Shown here piece after piece: positions 43,864-54,040 of a stretch of 64,000 bases of DNA. Under the pieces are notes generated by a model. The model saw only the letters and a program-made list of their open reading frames with translations. It made no database searches and had not been told where the DNA came from. A program made the position numbers and the translations under genes. The stretch spans positions 20,901 through 84,900 of the forward strand of contig CACXIV010000012.1 of assembly GCA_902767845.1 (NCBI GenBank). Reading direction: 5' to 3'. This DNA comes from an uncultured Ruminococcus sp. GTDB lineage: Bacteria > Bacillota > Clostridia > Oscillospirales > Acutalibacteraceae. The stretch's first letter is position 1, and every line of letters begins with the position of its first letter.

Positions 43864-44751
43864 ATGGATAGGTCCGACAGAAAAAACACCGTGGGAGTCG
43901 CATTTTCGGGAGGCGGCCTGCAGGGTATCGCCCATATCGGAGCGGTAAGGGCTCTGCATGAGCTCGGGATACGCCCTCAGTACGTTTCGGGAACGAGCTC
44001 GGGCTCGGCTATGGCGGCGCTTGTCGCCATGGGCTGCAACGCCGATGAAATGACGGCGTTCGCCGAGCGCTACTGGGAGGTATTGGCGGATTTCCGGCCG
44101 ATACCGATCGTTACCCAGCTCGCCTCGCTTAAATTCAATAAAAAAACGGAAAAGGACGGACTGAAGGACGGCGCGGTCATCTCGAATGTTATCAAAGAGG
44201 CTATGGATTCAAAGGGCATAAAGGGCTTTGAGGATCTGCCGATCAACCTCTGCATCTGCACCAACGACACCCACACAATGGACGAGTGTATTTTCACGAC
44301 GGAGAAGGAGGATATAAAGCGCGAGCATATCCATTATATCCACGGCGCTCCGCTTGAGCTGGCGGTAAGGGCGAGCATGACCTTCCCCGGGATATACACC
44401 ACCTGCGACTACAAGCAGTATAATTTTATCGACGGAGGCTCAAAGGACAACCTTCCCGTTCAGGTGCTTCAGGATATGGGCGTGGGCAAGGTGCTGGCGC
44501 TCGCGTTCGATATCTCGGAGTACAACCGCGAAACCGGGCTCGACGGCATGATGAAGGTCGTCTGGCGCGCGCTTGACCTCTATTCTATCGACAAAACGCG
44601 CGAGTCGATGAAAAAAGCGGATTACTGCGTCCAGATAAAAAACAGCAAGACCGCGATTTTTTCAATGGAAAACTTCGACCTCACCATCAGGGAGGGCTAC
44701 GACTGCGTTATGAAGAACAAGGACGAGCTTCTGCGGGTATTCGGCAGTTGA
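43864..44751 (+). CDS. Patatin-like phospholipase family protein
   Basis: A 295-residue serine lipase-type enzyme. The oxyanion motif GGGLQG is in VAFSGGGLQGIAHIGAV, the nucleophile serine in SGTSSGSAMA (GxSxG), and the catalytic aspartate in FIDGGSKDNLP (DGG). All of the catalytic dyad is present, so it is probably active on lipids or lipid-linked acyl groups in the cytoplasm or inner membrane face. No signal peptide. Cotranscription with the GT-C enzyme suggests a shared envelope-lipid role, which is inference. Confidence 0.9.
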   Translation: MDRSDRKNTVGVAFSGGGLQGIAHIGAVRALHELGIRPQYVSGTSSGSAMAALVAMGCNADEMTAFAERYWEVLADFRPIPIVTQLASLKFNKKTEKDGLKDGAVISNVIKEAMDSKGIKGFEDLPINLCICTNDTHTMDECIFTTEKEDIKREHIHYIHGAPLELAVRASMTFPGIYTTCDYKQYNFIDGGSKDNLPVQVLQDMGVGKVLALAFDISEYNRETGLDGMMKVVWRALDLYSIDKTRESMKKADYCVQIKNSKTAIFSMENFDLTIREGYDCVMKNKDELLRVFGS

Positions 44752-44829
44752 TAATTGCCCGGATCAACTGCAAAAAACAGCCCGGACAAAAATCCGCGGC
44801 TGTTAAAAAACATCATACGCAAATAAAAA

Positions 44830-44860
44830 CAGCGAAAGGAAATCCGGTTTCCTTTCGCTG
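44830..44860. terminator. Bidirectional 13-bp terminator
   Basis: CAGCGAAAGGAAA pairs with TTTCCTTTCGCTG around TCCGG; AAATTTTT follows on the right and, on the minus strand, GTTTTTATTT. It serves the patatin gene and glyQS. Confidence 0.9.
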
Positions 44861-44866
44861 AAATTT

Positions 44867-46243
44867 TTAGTATTTGACTTTTTCCGCGATATAGGCGTTG
44901 AGCTCGCTGATCTTAACTCGCTCCTGCTGCATGGTGTCGCGGTCGCGGACGGTCACGCAGCCGTCCTCAATTGAATCAAAGTCGTATGTGACGCAGAACG
45001 GAGTGCCGATCTCGTCCTGACGGCGGTAACGCTTGCCGATCGAGCCTGCCTCGTCAAAGTCTGTCATAAAGTCCTTTGAGAGCATTTCCTGGATCTCCGC
45101 CGCCTTGTCGCTGAGCTTTTTTGAAAGCGGAAGCACCGCGGCCTTGAACGGCGCGAGGGCGGGATGGAAGCGCATTACGACGCGCGAATCCTTCTCGTCG
45201 ATCTGCTCCTCGTCGTAGGCTTCCACGACGATCGAGAGGAAAAGCCTTTCCACGCCGAGCGAGGGCTCGATAACGTAGGGGATGTACCTCTCGTTTGTTG
45301 TCGGATCAAAGTAATCGAGATCCTTGCCGCAGGTCTTGCTGTGCTGGGTAAGGTCGTAATCGGTTCTGTCGGCAACGCCCCAAAGCTCGCCCCAGCCGAA
45401 GGGGAACAGGTACTCAAAGTCGGTGGTAGCCTTTGAGTAGAAGCAGAGCTCCTCCTGATCGTGGTCGCGGAGTCTGAGGTTCTCCTCCTTGATCCCGAGC
45501 GAATACAGGAAGTCGCGGCAGAAGCTTCTCCAGTAGTCGAACCACTCAAGGTCGGTGCCGGGCTTGCAGAAGAACTCGAGCTCCATCTGCTCAAACTCGC
45601 GCACGCGGAAGATAAAGTTGCCGGGAGTGATCTCGTTTCTGAACGATTTACCGATCTGCGCAACGCCGAAGGGGATCTTCTTGCGGGTTGTCCTCTGGAT
45701 ATTCTGGAAGTTTACAAAAATTCCCTGCGCGGTCTCGGGGCGGAGGTAAAGCTCGTTTTTGCTGTCCTCGGTAACGCCCTGAAAGGTTTTGAACATAAGG
45801 TTGAACTGGCGGATATCGGTGAAATTGTGTTTGCCGCAGTTGGGGCAGGGGATCTGCTTTTCGTTGATGTATCCGGTCATCTGCTCGTTGCTCCAGCCCG
45901 CGACGTTAGTGCCGTCAAAGTCCTCGATAAGGTTGTCGGCGCGGTGGCGCGTCTTACATTCCTTACAGTCCATCAGCGGGTCGGAAAAACCGCCGAGGTG
46001 TCCCGAAGCCACCCAGGTCTGGGGGTTCATAAGGATAGCGGAATCAAGACCGACATTGTACTTGTTCTCCTGAACGAACTTTTTGAGCCACGCCTGCTTG
46101 ATGTTGTTCTTGAGCGCCATGCCCAGCGGACCGTAGTCCCATGTGTTGGCAAGGCCGCCGTAAATCTCGGAGCCGGGGTAAACAAAGCCTCTGCCCTTGC
46201 ACAGCGCGACGATCTTTTCCATTGTCTTTTTGGAGTTCTCCAT
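44867..46243 (-). CDS. glyQS: Glycyl-tRNA synthetase, dimeric eukaryote/archaeal type
   Basis: Class II synthetase charging tRNA-Gly. The 458 residues show motif 1 region [13 protein letters not shown], two zinc-ribbon pairs ([12 protein letters not shown] and [11 protein letters not shown]), motif 2 in [20 protein letters not shown], motif 3 in [12 protein letters not shown], and the C-terminal anticodon-binding domain ([14 protein letters not shown]). This is the single-chain alpha2 type rather than the alpha2beta2 GlyQ/GlyS type. GAGGC precedes the ATG. No T-box is seen. Confidence 0.97.
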   Translation of the reverse strand: MENSKKTMEKIVALCKGRGFVYPGSEIYGGLANTWDYGPLGMALKNNIKQAWLKKFVQENKYNVGLDSAILMNPQTWVASGHLGGFSDPLMDCKECKTRHRADNLIEDFDGTNVAGWSNEQMTGYINEKQIPCPNCGKHNFTDIRQFNLMFKTFQGVTEDSKNELYLRPETAQGIFVNFQNIQRTTRKKIPFGVAQIGKSFRNEITPGNFIFRVREFEQMELEFFCKPGTDLEWFDYWRSFCRDFLYSLGIKEENLRLRDHDQEELCFYSKATTDFEYLFPFGWGELWGVADRTDYDLTQHSKTCGKDLDYFDPTTNERYIPYVIEPSLGVERLFLSIVVEAYDEEQIDEKDSRVVMRFHPALAPFKAAVLPLSKKLSDKAAEIQEMLSKDFMTDFDEAGSIGKRYRRQDEIGTPFCVTYDFDSIEDGCVTVRDRDTMQQERVKISELNAYIAEKVKY

Positions 46244-46283
46244 AAAACTGCCTCATTTCTATATTAAATAGTATACAATAGAA

Positions 46284-46312
46284 ATTTTACATTCAAAACG
46301 CGGAGTTGTCAA
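46284..46312 (-). promoter_or_regulatory. Sigma-A promoter of glyQS
   Basis: Minus strand -35 TTGACA, 17-bp spacer, -10 TAAAAT. Confidence 0.75.
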
Positions 46313-46383
46313 GTCAAAGATGATCTTTGTTAAAATTGCCGGTTCGCAGTTAAAAATTCACAACAAAATTTCTAAAAAAAGAC

Positions 46384-46412
46384 TTGTAATACTTTTGTTT
46401 TTGATATATAAT
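46384..46412 (+). promoter_or_regulatory. Sigma-A promoter of the large surface protein
   Basis: -35 TTGTAA, 17-bp spacer, -10 TATAAT, 50 bp before the start codon. Confidence 0.75.
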
Positions 46413-46461
46413 GTAATTACTCAAAATATGAGTTATTTTAGAAAAGGAGGACTATTCTATC

Positions 46462-49400
46462 ATGAAAAAGTCAACAAAGTTCGTTAGTTTGTTGCTCGCG
46501 CTGATGCTCGCGGTTTCCACATTTGCCGGAATCGCCGTTTTCCCCGCAAGCGCTGCTGACGGACAAAACGTTAATTTCCGTTTCCCCAGTGATGGAACGT
46601 GGAAGCTGAGCGGTTTGAAGATCAATTCAAGAACCGGCAAGGCAAACGTATATTGCTATGCTTACGCGATCTACGGCAACACCCACAAGTATTCATTGGG
46701 ATGGAAAACGAGAACAACTCAGTGCTTAGCGGTAGACGAAGGAAACGGCCTTACTGAAAGCAAGTTGTTCACATTCGACCTTTCCACAAGCAAGTACGGC
46801 GGAATCGAGGAAGGCGCAGATTACGGCATCATCTTCGCGACAGCTGCCGATGGTATGGAGCAGACCTGCGACCTTACAATGACAACCGACTGCATCGGTG
46901 ATACGATGTATATTAAGCCGTACTACGATGAGAGATCAGGCCAGACAATCGCGACCCGTGAGAACGCGGCTGACTCAAACAAGGTCGACTACTATGCCGC
47001 TTGGGAGATAAACAGCGACACATGCGGTCCTAAGGCTACGATCTCCTCGCTCGGAAACCTGCTGCCCGGTATGTTCCCCAAGAACCAGCCTCCCCAGCAG
47101 CAGCTTTCAAACGCCTTAAAGCAGTATCTTACAATCCCCTTTAACAATCAGTTTTTCCAGTACGAGAACAACATGAAGCTTTGCGGCCAGCTCGGAGTAA
47201 CTCCTCAGCAGGTTTATGATCAGTATATGCTCGACAACGCCGACAAGATCTCAGGCGATCCCGAGACTGATCCCGATGGCAAGATTCCCTGCGCCTTCTA
47301 TCGTTACATGGAAGAGAATGATCAGGAGCAGATCGTTGAGAAGAAGCTCGCAGCTCCCGATTATGTAAAAGAGGTTCTCGGCCTTAACAACGAGGAGCCC
47401 ACAACAGAGGAGCCCACAACCGAGGAGCCCACAACAGAGGAGCCCACAACCGAGGAGCCCACAACCGAGGAGCCCACAACCGAGGAGCCCACAACCGAGG
47501 AGCCCACAACTGAGGAGCCCACAACCGAGGAGCCCACAACCGAGGAGCCCACAACTGAGGAGCCCACAACAGAAGCTCCCACAACCGAGGAGCCCACAAC
47601 AGAAGCTCCCACAACCGAGGAGCCCGTAACAGAGCCCACACCCGATGACGCTGTCTACACAGTAGCCGGTTCATCAGCAGCTATTTTCGGTTCTACATGG
47701 GATGCTACAAACGCAGCTAACGACATGACTAAGGGCGACGACGGTATCTGGACTATCACATATACCGACGTACAGCCCGAGGCAGCTATTCAGCTCAAGG
47801 TTCTCAAGAACCACAGCTGGGACGAAGCATGGGGCGACAAGGAGACAGGCGACAACTACACATTCAATGTAGACACAGCCTGCGACGTAACAGTTAGCTT
47901 CGATCCCGCGACAGAGACAGTAACAGTAACAGGAGAAGGCGTAAGCCAGGATACATCTCTTGATGTTTATTCCGTAATCGCAGTCGGCAACGGTGAGGAT
48001 ACATACCTCAACGGCGTTAACTGGGATCCCTCAGATACATCTAACGCTCTTACAGAAGTATCCGATGGTATCTGGGAAATGACAATGGAAGACATCTATG
48101 CCTTCGATAACTACAACATCAAGTTTGCCATCAACTCGATCGACGATGAAGGCAACCCGACATCCAATCCGTGGGCGCACAACTTCGGTTCAGAGGTTGA
48201 GCAGCTTTATCCCACAGGCGAAGCTCTTGACGCTGTTTACAACGGCAAGAACTGCATCTTCGAGGTAGAGGAAGACGGCTCAACAGTTAAGCTCCAGCTT
48301 GACCTCAGAGACTTTGACTTCAAGACCAAGAAGGGCGCTAAGATGACAATTACAGTAGAAGGTCCTTCCGAGGAGCCCACAACAGAGGAGCCCGTAACCG
48401 AGCCCGGTCCTGTTGGCGGCGACAGCCTTACTGTAAATGCTACATCTAACCTCTTTACACCCGATCAGGCTACATACTACTACACATCAGAAGAAGGCGT
48501 ACCTGAGACTGTAACAGTAACCTACTACATGGACGTTGACAAGGCGCTCCAGCTCCAGGCTATCCAGTTCGGTATCAGCTACGATTCCGAGTTCCTCACA
48601 TTCGATCCCGAAAAGAACGGCGTATATGATGAGGATCTTGAAGATTATGATTACAGCGATATGTTCCCCGTTGCAAACGGTGTTGGCGATGTCAATCCCA
48701 AGCTTGATGAGAATGTTATCAAGTTCGCTGTTGCTAAGTGGGATGGTCTCAAACTCAGAAAGAGCGGCGAGCTCATTCCGATCGCTACAGTAACATTCGA
48801 TGTTGTTGACGGCGCTAAGGGCGTAACAGACGTTGACTGCAAGGTAGCTGCTTGCTCACTCACAAATCCGAAGACTGAGGAAGATTACGTAATTTACAAC
48901 GTAAACGGCCTCCAGCAGGAAGCTTATGACTTCGTAACAGGCGGAGATCCTTCAACACTCTACGCTGTTATCGAGCCTGCCGGCAATACACCTGTTGTTG
49001 AGCCCACAACAGAGGAGCCCACAACCGAGGAGCCCACAACCGAGGAGCCCACAACAGAGGCACCCACAACTGAGGCTCCCACAACTGAGGCACCCACAAC
49101 TGAGGCTCCCACAACAGAAGAGCCCACAACTAAGCCTGCTCCTACAGGCGACAGCCTCACAATAAACGCTACATCCAACCTGTTCACACCCGATCAGGCA
49201 ACATACTACTACAACTCAGAAGAAGGCGTACCCGAGACAGTAACTGTAACCTACTATATGGACGTTGATAAGGCGCTCCAGCTTCAGGCTATCCAGTTCG
49301 GCGTAAACTACGATCCCGAGTATCTCTCATTCGATCCCGATAAGAACGGCGTATATGACGAGGATATCGAGGATTACGACTACAGCCAGGCATTCCCCGT

Positions 49401-51230
49401 AGCTAACGGCGTTGGCGACGTTAACTATCAGCCCGAGAACAATAGAATCCTGTTCGCGGTTGCTAAGTGGGATGGTCTCAAGCTCAGAAAGAGCGGAGAG
49501 CTCGTTCCGATCGCTACAGTAACATTCGATGTTAAGGAAGGCGCTAAGGGCGTAACAGACGTAGACGCTAAGGTAGCGGCTTGCGCACTTACTAACCCGA
49601 AGACTGAGGAAGACTACGTCATCTACAACGTATACGGATTACAGCAGGAAGCTTACGACTTTGTAACAGGCGGAGATCCTTCAACACTCAACGCTGTTAT
49701 CGAGCCCGCGGGCAACCAGCCTTCAACTGACGAAACAGAAGCTCCCACAACAGAAGAGCCCACAACAGAAGCTCCCACAACAGAGCAGCCCTCAACAGAT
49801 GGTGACGATATGCTCCATGTAACAGCTACATCTAACTTCTTCGCAGGAAGCCAGTATGATGTTATGATTACAGATAACGGTGGTTCAGTAACTGTTGAGT
49901 ACTATCCCAACGATAATACTAAGCTCGATTCTACACAGTGGACAATGACATACGATCCCGAAATGCTCACTCTCAATCAGTCTGACGGCTTCATGCCTCA
50001 GATCGCTGACGCTTCTTACAACGTAGAGAACGGCATGGTTAGAGGAGCAGCTTCCTTTGCTACGAATCCTGTTTCTATCGACAAGACTCAGCCGTTCGCA
50101 TCCTTCACATTCGTTGGTTACGAGCCCGGCGAGACAACTGTTGATCTCAAGGTTATCGTATTTGAGGAGCACGAGGACGAAGAGCCCACAACCGAGCAGC
50201 CCACAACTGAGCAGCCCACAACTGAGCAGCCCACAACTGAGCAGCCCACAACTGAGCAGCCCACAACCGAGCAGCCCACAACTGAGGCTCCCGGCACAGA
50301 CCTCAATGTAACATCTACATCTAACATGTTCCCGACAGCAACTCAGGTTGTTAAGGTTGACGATACTGTTTATGTAGAGTACAAATTCGATCAGAATTAT
50401 GATCTCGACAGCTTCCAGTGGACATTCACATACGATGAAACTAAGTTACAGCTTACAGGACTCGCTACACCCGGTGTTGAGGATCTTGTTTCACTTAATA
50501 CCGAGTCAGGCAAGGTAAGAGGAGCTGCCTCTAACGCTACAGATCCCATGAAGTACGTAGCCGGCGATACATTCGTTAACTTCGTATTCACAGCTTTGGA
50601 GAGCGGAGATACAGAGGTTAACCTCAATGTTCAGGTATTTGAGGAGCACGAGGACGAAGAGCCCACAACAGAGGAGCCCACAACTGAGCAGCCCACAACT
50701 GAGGAGCCCACAACCGTGCAGCCTGAAACTGAGGAGCCCACAACTGAGGAGCCCGCAACTGAGCAGCCCACAACCGAGCAGCCCACAACCGAGCAGCCCA
50801 CAACTGAGCAGCCCACAACCGAGCAGCCCACAACCGAGCAGCCCACAACTGAGCGCAGCCCACAACCGAGCAGCCCACAACTGAGCAGCCCACAACTGAG
50901 CAGCCCACAACTGAGCAGCCCACAACTGAGCAGCCCACAGATGTAACAACTCCCACAGGAGCTACAGAGTCAACTGATGTAACATCTGCAACAGACTCTA
51001 CAGCTTCGACTGATGTAACATCTTCAACAGATTCTACATCTTCAACAGATCAGACCGGAACAACATCTGCCGGTGACGGCAAGTCCACACCTGACAGCGG
51101 TAGCGGTTCATCATATTCAAGCGGCGCAGTACAGACCGGTAGTGCATCTATGGCAATTATCATCCTCCTTGTACTTGTATCCGCAACAGCCGGCATTTAC
51201 TTTGCTCGCAAGAGAAGAGAAGATAAATAA
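46462..51230 (+). CDS. Large secreted multi-module protein (X25-like and cohesin-like modules), frameshifted in its last repeat tract
   Basis: Signal peptide (residues 1-32), an unassigned beta-rich region (33-305), a TEEPT repeat linker, and two X25/CBM-like modules (about 397-494 and 500-635; motifs AIFGSTWDATNAANDM, YLNGVNWDPSDTSNAL). Four cohesin-like modules follow (about 653-843, 897-1088, 1116-1239, 1281-1399) sharing the opener (L/H)(T/N)V(N/T)(A/S)TSNxF and joined by TEAP/TEQP linkers. As read, the frame ends at 50946. A 2-bp insertion at 50854-50855 (GAG-CG-CAG) breaks the TEQP tract; in the corrected frame the protein continues to 51230 with a Ser/Thr-rich spacer, a TG-preceded membrane helix (IIILLVLVSATAGIYFARKRR) and a basic tail, about 1,588 residues. 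AAAGGAGG precedes the ATG. Probably a surface scaffold or alpha-glucan-binding protein; no enzyme domain or dockerin is seen. Confidence 0.8.
47392..47640 (+). repeat. 15-bp tandem repeats encoding TEEPT
   Basis: About 16 units of GAGGAGCCCACAACC and variants (EEPTT with late EAPTT), forming a rigid acidic linker. In-frame copy-number change would alter linker length only. Threonine codons are nearly all ACA/ACC. Confidence 0.95.
49000..49140 (+). repeat. 15-bp repeats encoding TEEPT/TEAPT
   Basis: About nine units linking cohesin-like modules 1 and 2. Confidence 0.9.
50179..50290 (+). repeat. 15-bp repeats encoding TEQPT
   Basis: Seven to eight units, GAGCAGCCCACAACY, linking modules 3 and 4. 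Gln replaces the second Glu. Confidence 0.9.
50659..50940 (+). repeat. 15-bp repeats encoding TEEPT/TEQPT, with 2-bp frameshift
   Basis: About 18 units. At 50854-50855 two extra bases (CG) interrupt the periodicity, after which the same units continue in another frame. Removing them restores an open frame to 51230. Confidence 0.9.
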
Positions 51231-51275
51231 TCCGTTCGAGTTGTTCTATTGACTTCATAAAAAAATAAGTTTTTT

Positions 51276-51306
51276 CACCCTCCGATTTTTCGGAGGGTGT
51301 TTTTTT
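51276..51306 (+). terminator. Terminator of the large surface protein gene
   Basis: CACCCTCCG pairs with CGGAGGGTG around ATTTTT, followed by seven T. Confidence 0.92.
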
Positions 51307-51496
51307 GCGCCACTTTTTGCTCTGAATCAAAATTAAGTGAGGCGTTGACATCTATTTAAGCTCTGTAACAATGAAAAACCGCAGCCATAATAATAACAGC
51401 GTTCATTCGCTTTTATTTTACGCTGCGGTAAAAGCAGTGAATCGGGGAAAAAATCGGATTCCATATGATTTTTGTATGAAAAAACCATTTTTTACG
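51307..51496. other. Gene-free stretch between surface protein genes
   Basis: No gene is seen. ACCGCAGC (51378-51385) is inverse to GCTGCGGT (51422-51429), 36 nt apart; it lies upstream of the next promoter, so it may be a regulator site or part of an unrecognised small RNA. Confidence 0.4.
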
Positions 51497-51525
51497 TTGA
51501 AATATTTTCTTAAATGATATATAAT
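51497..51525 (+). promoter_or_regulatory. Sigma-A promoter of the cohesin-domain protein
   Basis: -35 TTGAAA, 17-bp spacer, -10 TATAAT. Confidence 0.75.
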
Positions 51526-51554
51526 ATTATTAATAATGTAAAAGGACTGACGAT

Positions 51555-52463
51555 ATGAAACATTACATCGCAAAAATTGGTTCGATCTGTATTGCTGTTT
51601 TGGTGATCCTTGCTTCGGTCACTACTGCCTTTGCGGAGGATTCGCTTAAAATCAATGACGCCGAAAAGACAGTGGAGAAGGGAGATAAAATCAAATTCAC
51701 TTTGAATCTTGCCGACACTACCGAGGACGTGATCGGTTTTGAACTCAGAGTATTTTATGATCCCGAAAAGCTCGAGCTTATCAAGGGCTCTGTCACCTCA
51801 GATACCTTTGATACTCTCTTTTATAATGACGAGTTATCCGGCAAGATCCCCCTCAACTGGACTGATTTTAACAATCCGGTGAACTGCGCTGAAAAAACGC
51901 CGTTTTTCTCATGCGAGTTCAATGTTCTTGACGGCGGCGACGCAAAGATGAGCTACTTTGTGACCGAGCTATACGGCGATGATATGACATACCTCAAGTC
52001 CTACACATGGACGTATGATATCACAAAAGGCGACGAATCCATTATTTCCGACGGCGTGCTTCCCATCACGGACGACGAGGATACCCTTAACAACCGCCAG
52101 GCGCAGTTTATAAACTATGTCGACGGCAAGGGAGAGGAAAATACTCCAAACAAGGGCAATCATGAGTCGGTCGTCGGCAAGCCTCACTCCACCGCCATTC
52201 AGGAGGATGTTGTTGAAGTCACCCGTTATGAGGATGTCGAGAACTCAGTTTCCGCAGAAACCAAAAACTCAGGTTCTCCGTGGATATTTATAGCAATAGC
52301 TGTTCCGGTTATCGGCGCGCTGATCGCCGTGGCTATTATTATTTCCCGCAAAAAGAGCAATAAGTCTTCTGCTAATGTCGATGATGATATTGATGAACCC
52401 AAGTTTGACGCCGTTGCCGAGCAGGAGGCAATGGAAGAGGCAGGAGAATCAGACGACGAATAA
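51555..52463 (+). CDS. Membrane-anchored single cohesin-domain protein
   Basis: A 302-residue surface protein: signal peptide (1-27, ending TTAFAED) and a cohesin-type beta-sandwich (about 30-170; KINDAEKTVEKGDKIKFTLN, VIGFELRVFYDPEKLELIKG, FFSCEFNVLDGGDAKMSYFV). A spacer of about 70 residues follows, then a membrane helix (WIFIAIAVPVIGALIAVAII), RKK stop-transfer and an acidic cytoplasmic tail of about 35 residues. Cohesins bind dockerins in cellulosome and amylosome assemblies; no dockerin partner is in the window, so the ligand is open. AAAGGA precedes the ATG. Own promoter, no clear terminator behind it. Confidence 0.82.
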   Translation: MKHYIAKIGSICIAVLVILASVTTAFAEDSLKINDAEKTVEKGDKIKFTLNLADTTEDVIGFELRVFYDPEKLELIKGSVTSDTFDTLFYNDELSGKIPLNWTDFNNPVNCAEKTPFFSCEFNVLDGGDAKMSYFVTELYGDDMTYLKSYTWTYDITKGDESIISDGVLPITDDEDTLNNRQAQFINYVDGKGEENTPNKGNHESVVGKPHSTAIQEDVVEVTRYEDVENSVSAETKNSGSPWIFIAIAVPVIGALIAVAIIISRKKSNKSSANVDDDIDEPKFDAVAEQEAMEEAGESDDE

Positions 52464-52551
52464 TCTCCTGAATTGATCGGTATTTGTGCAATACGGTCAA
52501 AAAATTTATAAAAATTTGTCGTAACTTCCAAATTTTAATTTAAATATTGTA

Positions 52552-52580
52552 TTGCATTTTTAAAATTATTGTTATATAAT
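52552..52580 (+). promoter_or_regulatory. Sigma-A promoter of the CBM26-like protein
   Basis: -35 TTGCAT, 17-bp spacer, -10 TATAAT. A small hairpin CCGAT-ATA-ATCGG lies in the leader at 52589-52601. Confidence 0.75.
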
Positions 52581-52625
52581 TATTATAACCGATATAATCG
52601 GAAATGAATTGGAGGAATAATAGAA

Positions 52626-53855
52626 ATGAAAAAGAGAATTTTAGGCGTTGCTCTTGCAGGCGCTCTCGCTTTCTCGGCTATCGCCGGAAGCATGATTACC
52701 GCTTCTTCTGCTGAGCTTGCTCCGCCGGACCCCAATCGTCTTCCGGAGTATAAAGCTTCAGACGGAGTTCAGACTTATAATTTAAAATTTGCTATGCCCG
52801 GTTCATGGACTGGAGAAGAGAACTCTGACGCACGTAAGACATGGGAAAAATACGGCAGCGCTGCCGGTCTGTACTGGTGGGGCAGCAAGGATAATCCTAA
52901 TGACGCTGAAGCTGCTGCCGGTCACGGTTGGCCCGGTTGGAAGATGAAGAAGGATGCTTCTATTCCCAACCTTTATTCAACTGATGTTCCCAAGGGCACA
53001 GCTTCAATGATCTTCAGCAACTTTATCGACGGCGGTATGGATACTAAATATCCCGAGTATAATGCTGCTATGCAGACAGAAGATCTTACCCAGCTCGAGT
53101 ATATGGACGATGGTGACTCAAACTACTTCCCCAACGAGTTCTGGGATTTCGTATATTCATACCAAGAGGATTTTGAGGGTAACGCGAACTTCCAGATTCC
53201 CGGATTCGGCGATTATGCTAAAAACTTCTTCTATGATGCCGATGACGAATGTATTTATCATTATCTTGACGATATGGTATTTGTAACAGACTATCATATT
53301 GATCCTGACAAGGTTTCTCCTGTATCCGGTAAGGCAGGTTTCCCGGGCGGATTCTATTTCGACTACGGTAACGGCGAATTTGGTATCTGGCCCACAAAGG
53401 CTATGTGTATCGAGAAGGAAGGCCTCACCGTTGACGATCAGGGCAATGTTGTATACGAAGGCACAAAGAAGGATGATAACGGCAACGATGTCGCTTTCAA
53501 AGAGACTGTTGACGAAAAGACCGGCTTTGTTTTAAGAGAGCATACAGACGCTTATGATAATAAGACAAAGAGGAACTTTGTAGTATTCGGTAACATTACC
53601 GGTAAGTACTGGGGTAATACAGCTGCTCCCGAGATTCCCACAAACGCTCCCTCAAACAATCAGCAGAACACAACAAAGGTTCCCGATCCCAGCCAGGACG
53701 CTACATCAAATTCAGGTTCTACATCTGATTCTGCCGGCAACAATAACGGTGCTATCGCTACAGGTGATTTCTCAGCCGCAGCTCTTATCGGCGTAGTTGC
53801 TATCGCAGGCCTCGGCGTATTCTACTTTGTACGCAAAAGACGTTCAAGCAAATAA
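52626..53855 (+). CDS. Membrane-anchored secreted protein with CBM26-like starch-binding module
   Basis: A 409-residue protein with a signal peptide (1-30, ASSAE). Residues 48-140 resemble CBM25/26 starch-binding modules: aromatic-rich YNLKFAMPGSW, GLYWWGSKDN, HGWPGWKMKKD and a PKGTASMIFSNFIDGG strand. A second region of about 190 residues (YFPNEFWDFVYSY to FVVFGNITGKYWG) is unassigned. A Ser/Thr/Asn-rich stem, an ATGD motif, a helix (LIGVVAIAGLGVFYFV) and RKRR close the protein. A role in holding starch or another glucan at the cell surface is inferred from the module pattern and neighbours; a family search is needed to confirm the module. Confidence 0.72.
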   Translation: MKKRILGVALAGALAFSAIAGSMITASSAELAPPDPNRLPEYKASDGVQTYNLKFAMPGSWTGEENSDARKTWEKYGSAAGLYWWGSKDNPNDAEAAAGHGWPGWKMKKDASIPNLYSTDVPKGTASMIFSNFIDGGMDTKYPEYNAAMQTEDLTQLEYMDDGDSNYFPNEFWDFVYSYQEDFEGNANFQIPGFGDYAKNFFYDADDECIYHYLDDMVFVTDYHIDPDKVSPVSGKAGFPGGFYFDYGNGEFGIWPTKAMCIEKEGLTVDDQGNVVYEGTKKDDNGNDVAFKETVDEKTGFVLREHTDAYDNKTKRNFVVFGNITGKYWGNTAAPEIPTNAPSNNQQNTTKVPDPSQDATSNSGSTSDSAGNNNGAIATGDFSAAALIGVVAIAGLGVFYFVRKRRSSK

Positions 53856-53870
53856 TTAATTCAACATTAA

Positions 53871-53908
53871 AACACTTTCGGCAGTGATGTCGGAAGTGTT
53901 TTTTTTTA
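53871..53908 (+). terminator. Terminator of the CBM26-like gene
   Basis: AACACTT pairs with AAGTGTT, extended by imperfect pairs, and is followed by eight T. Confidence 0.85.
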
Positions 53909-53976
53909 AGCGTTTTCCGCGTGTCGCGCTTTCGGCGCGAAGCTAAGCCATATTGCGCCTAACTTGAACCGCTGTA

Positions 53977-54005
53977 TTGATTTTTACCGATAAATGTAGT
54001 ATAAT
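53977..54005 (+). promoter_or_regulatory. Sigma-A promoter of the fourth surface protein
   Basis: -35 TTGATT, 17-bp spacer, -10 TATAAT. Confidence 0.75.
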
Positions 54006-54040
54006 AATAAAAATATGTGTAAAACACGGGGGTGAGAATA

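Noticed and set aside
47361-47640. CRISPR-like array
   Set aside because: The 15-bp repeats are contiguous, in frame and encode a TEEPT linker; there are no spacers and no cas genes.
51130-51230. LPxTG sortase signal
   Set aside because: The region reads GAVQTG before the helix; the Leu-Pro of a canonical signal is absent, so only a divergent motif can be proposed.
52464-52520. Terminator behind the cohesin-domain gene
   Set aside because: A weak pairing of GGTATT with AATACG lacks a stable stem and a T-run.
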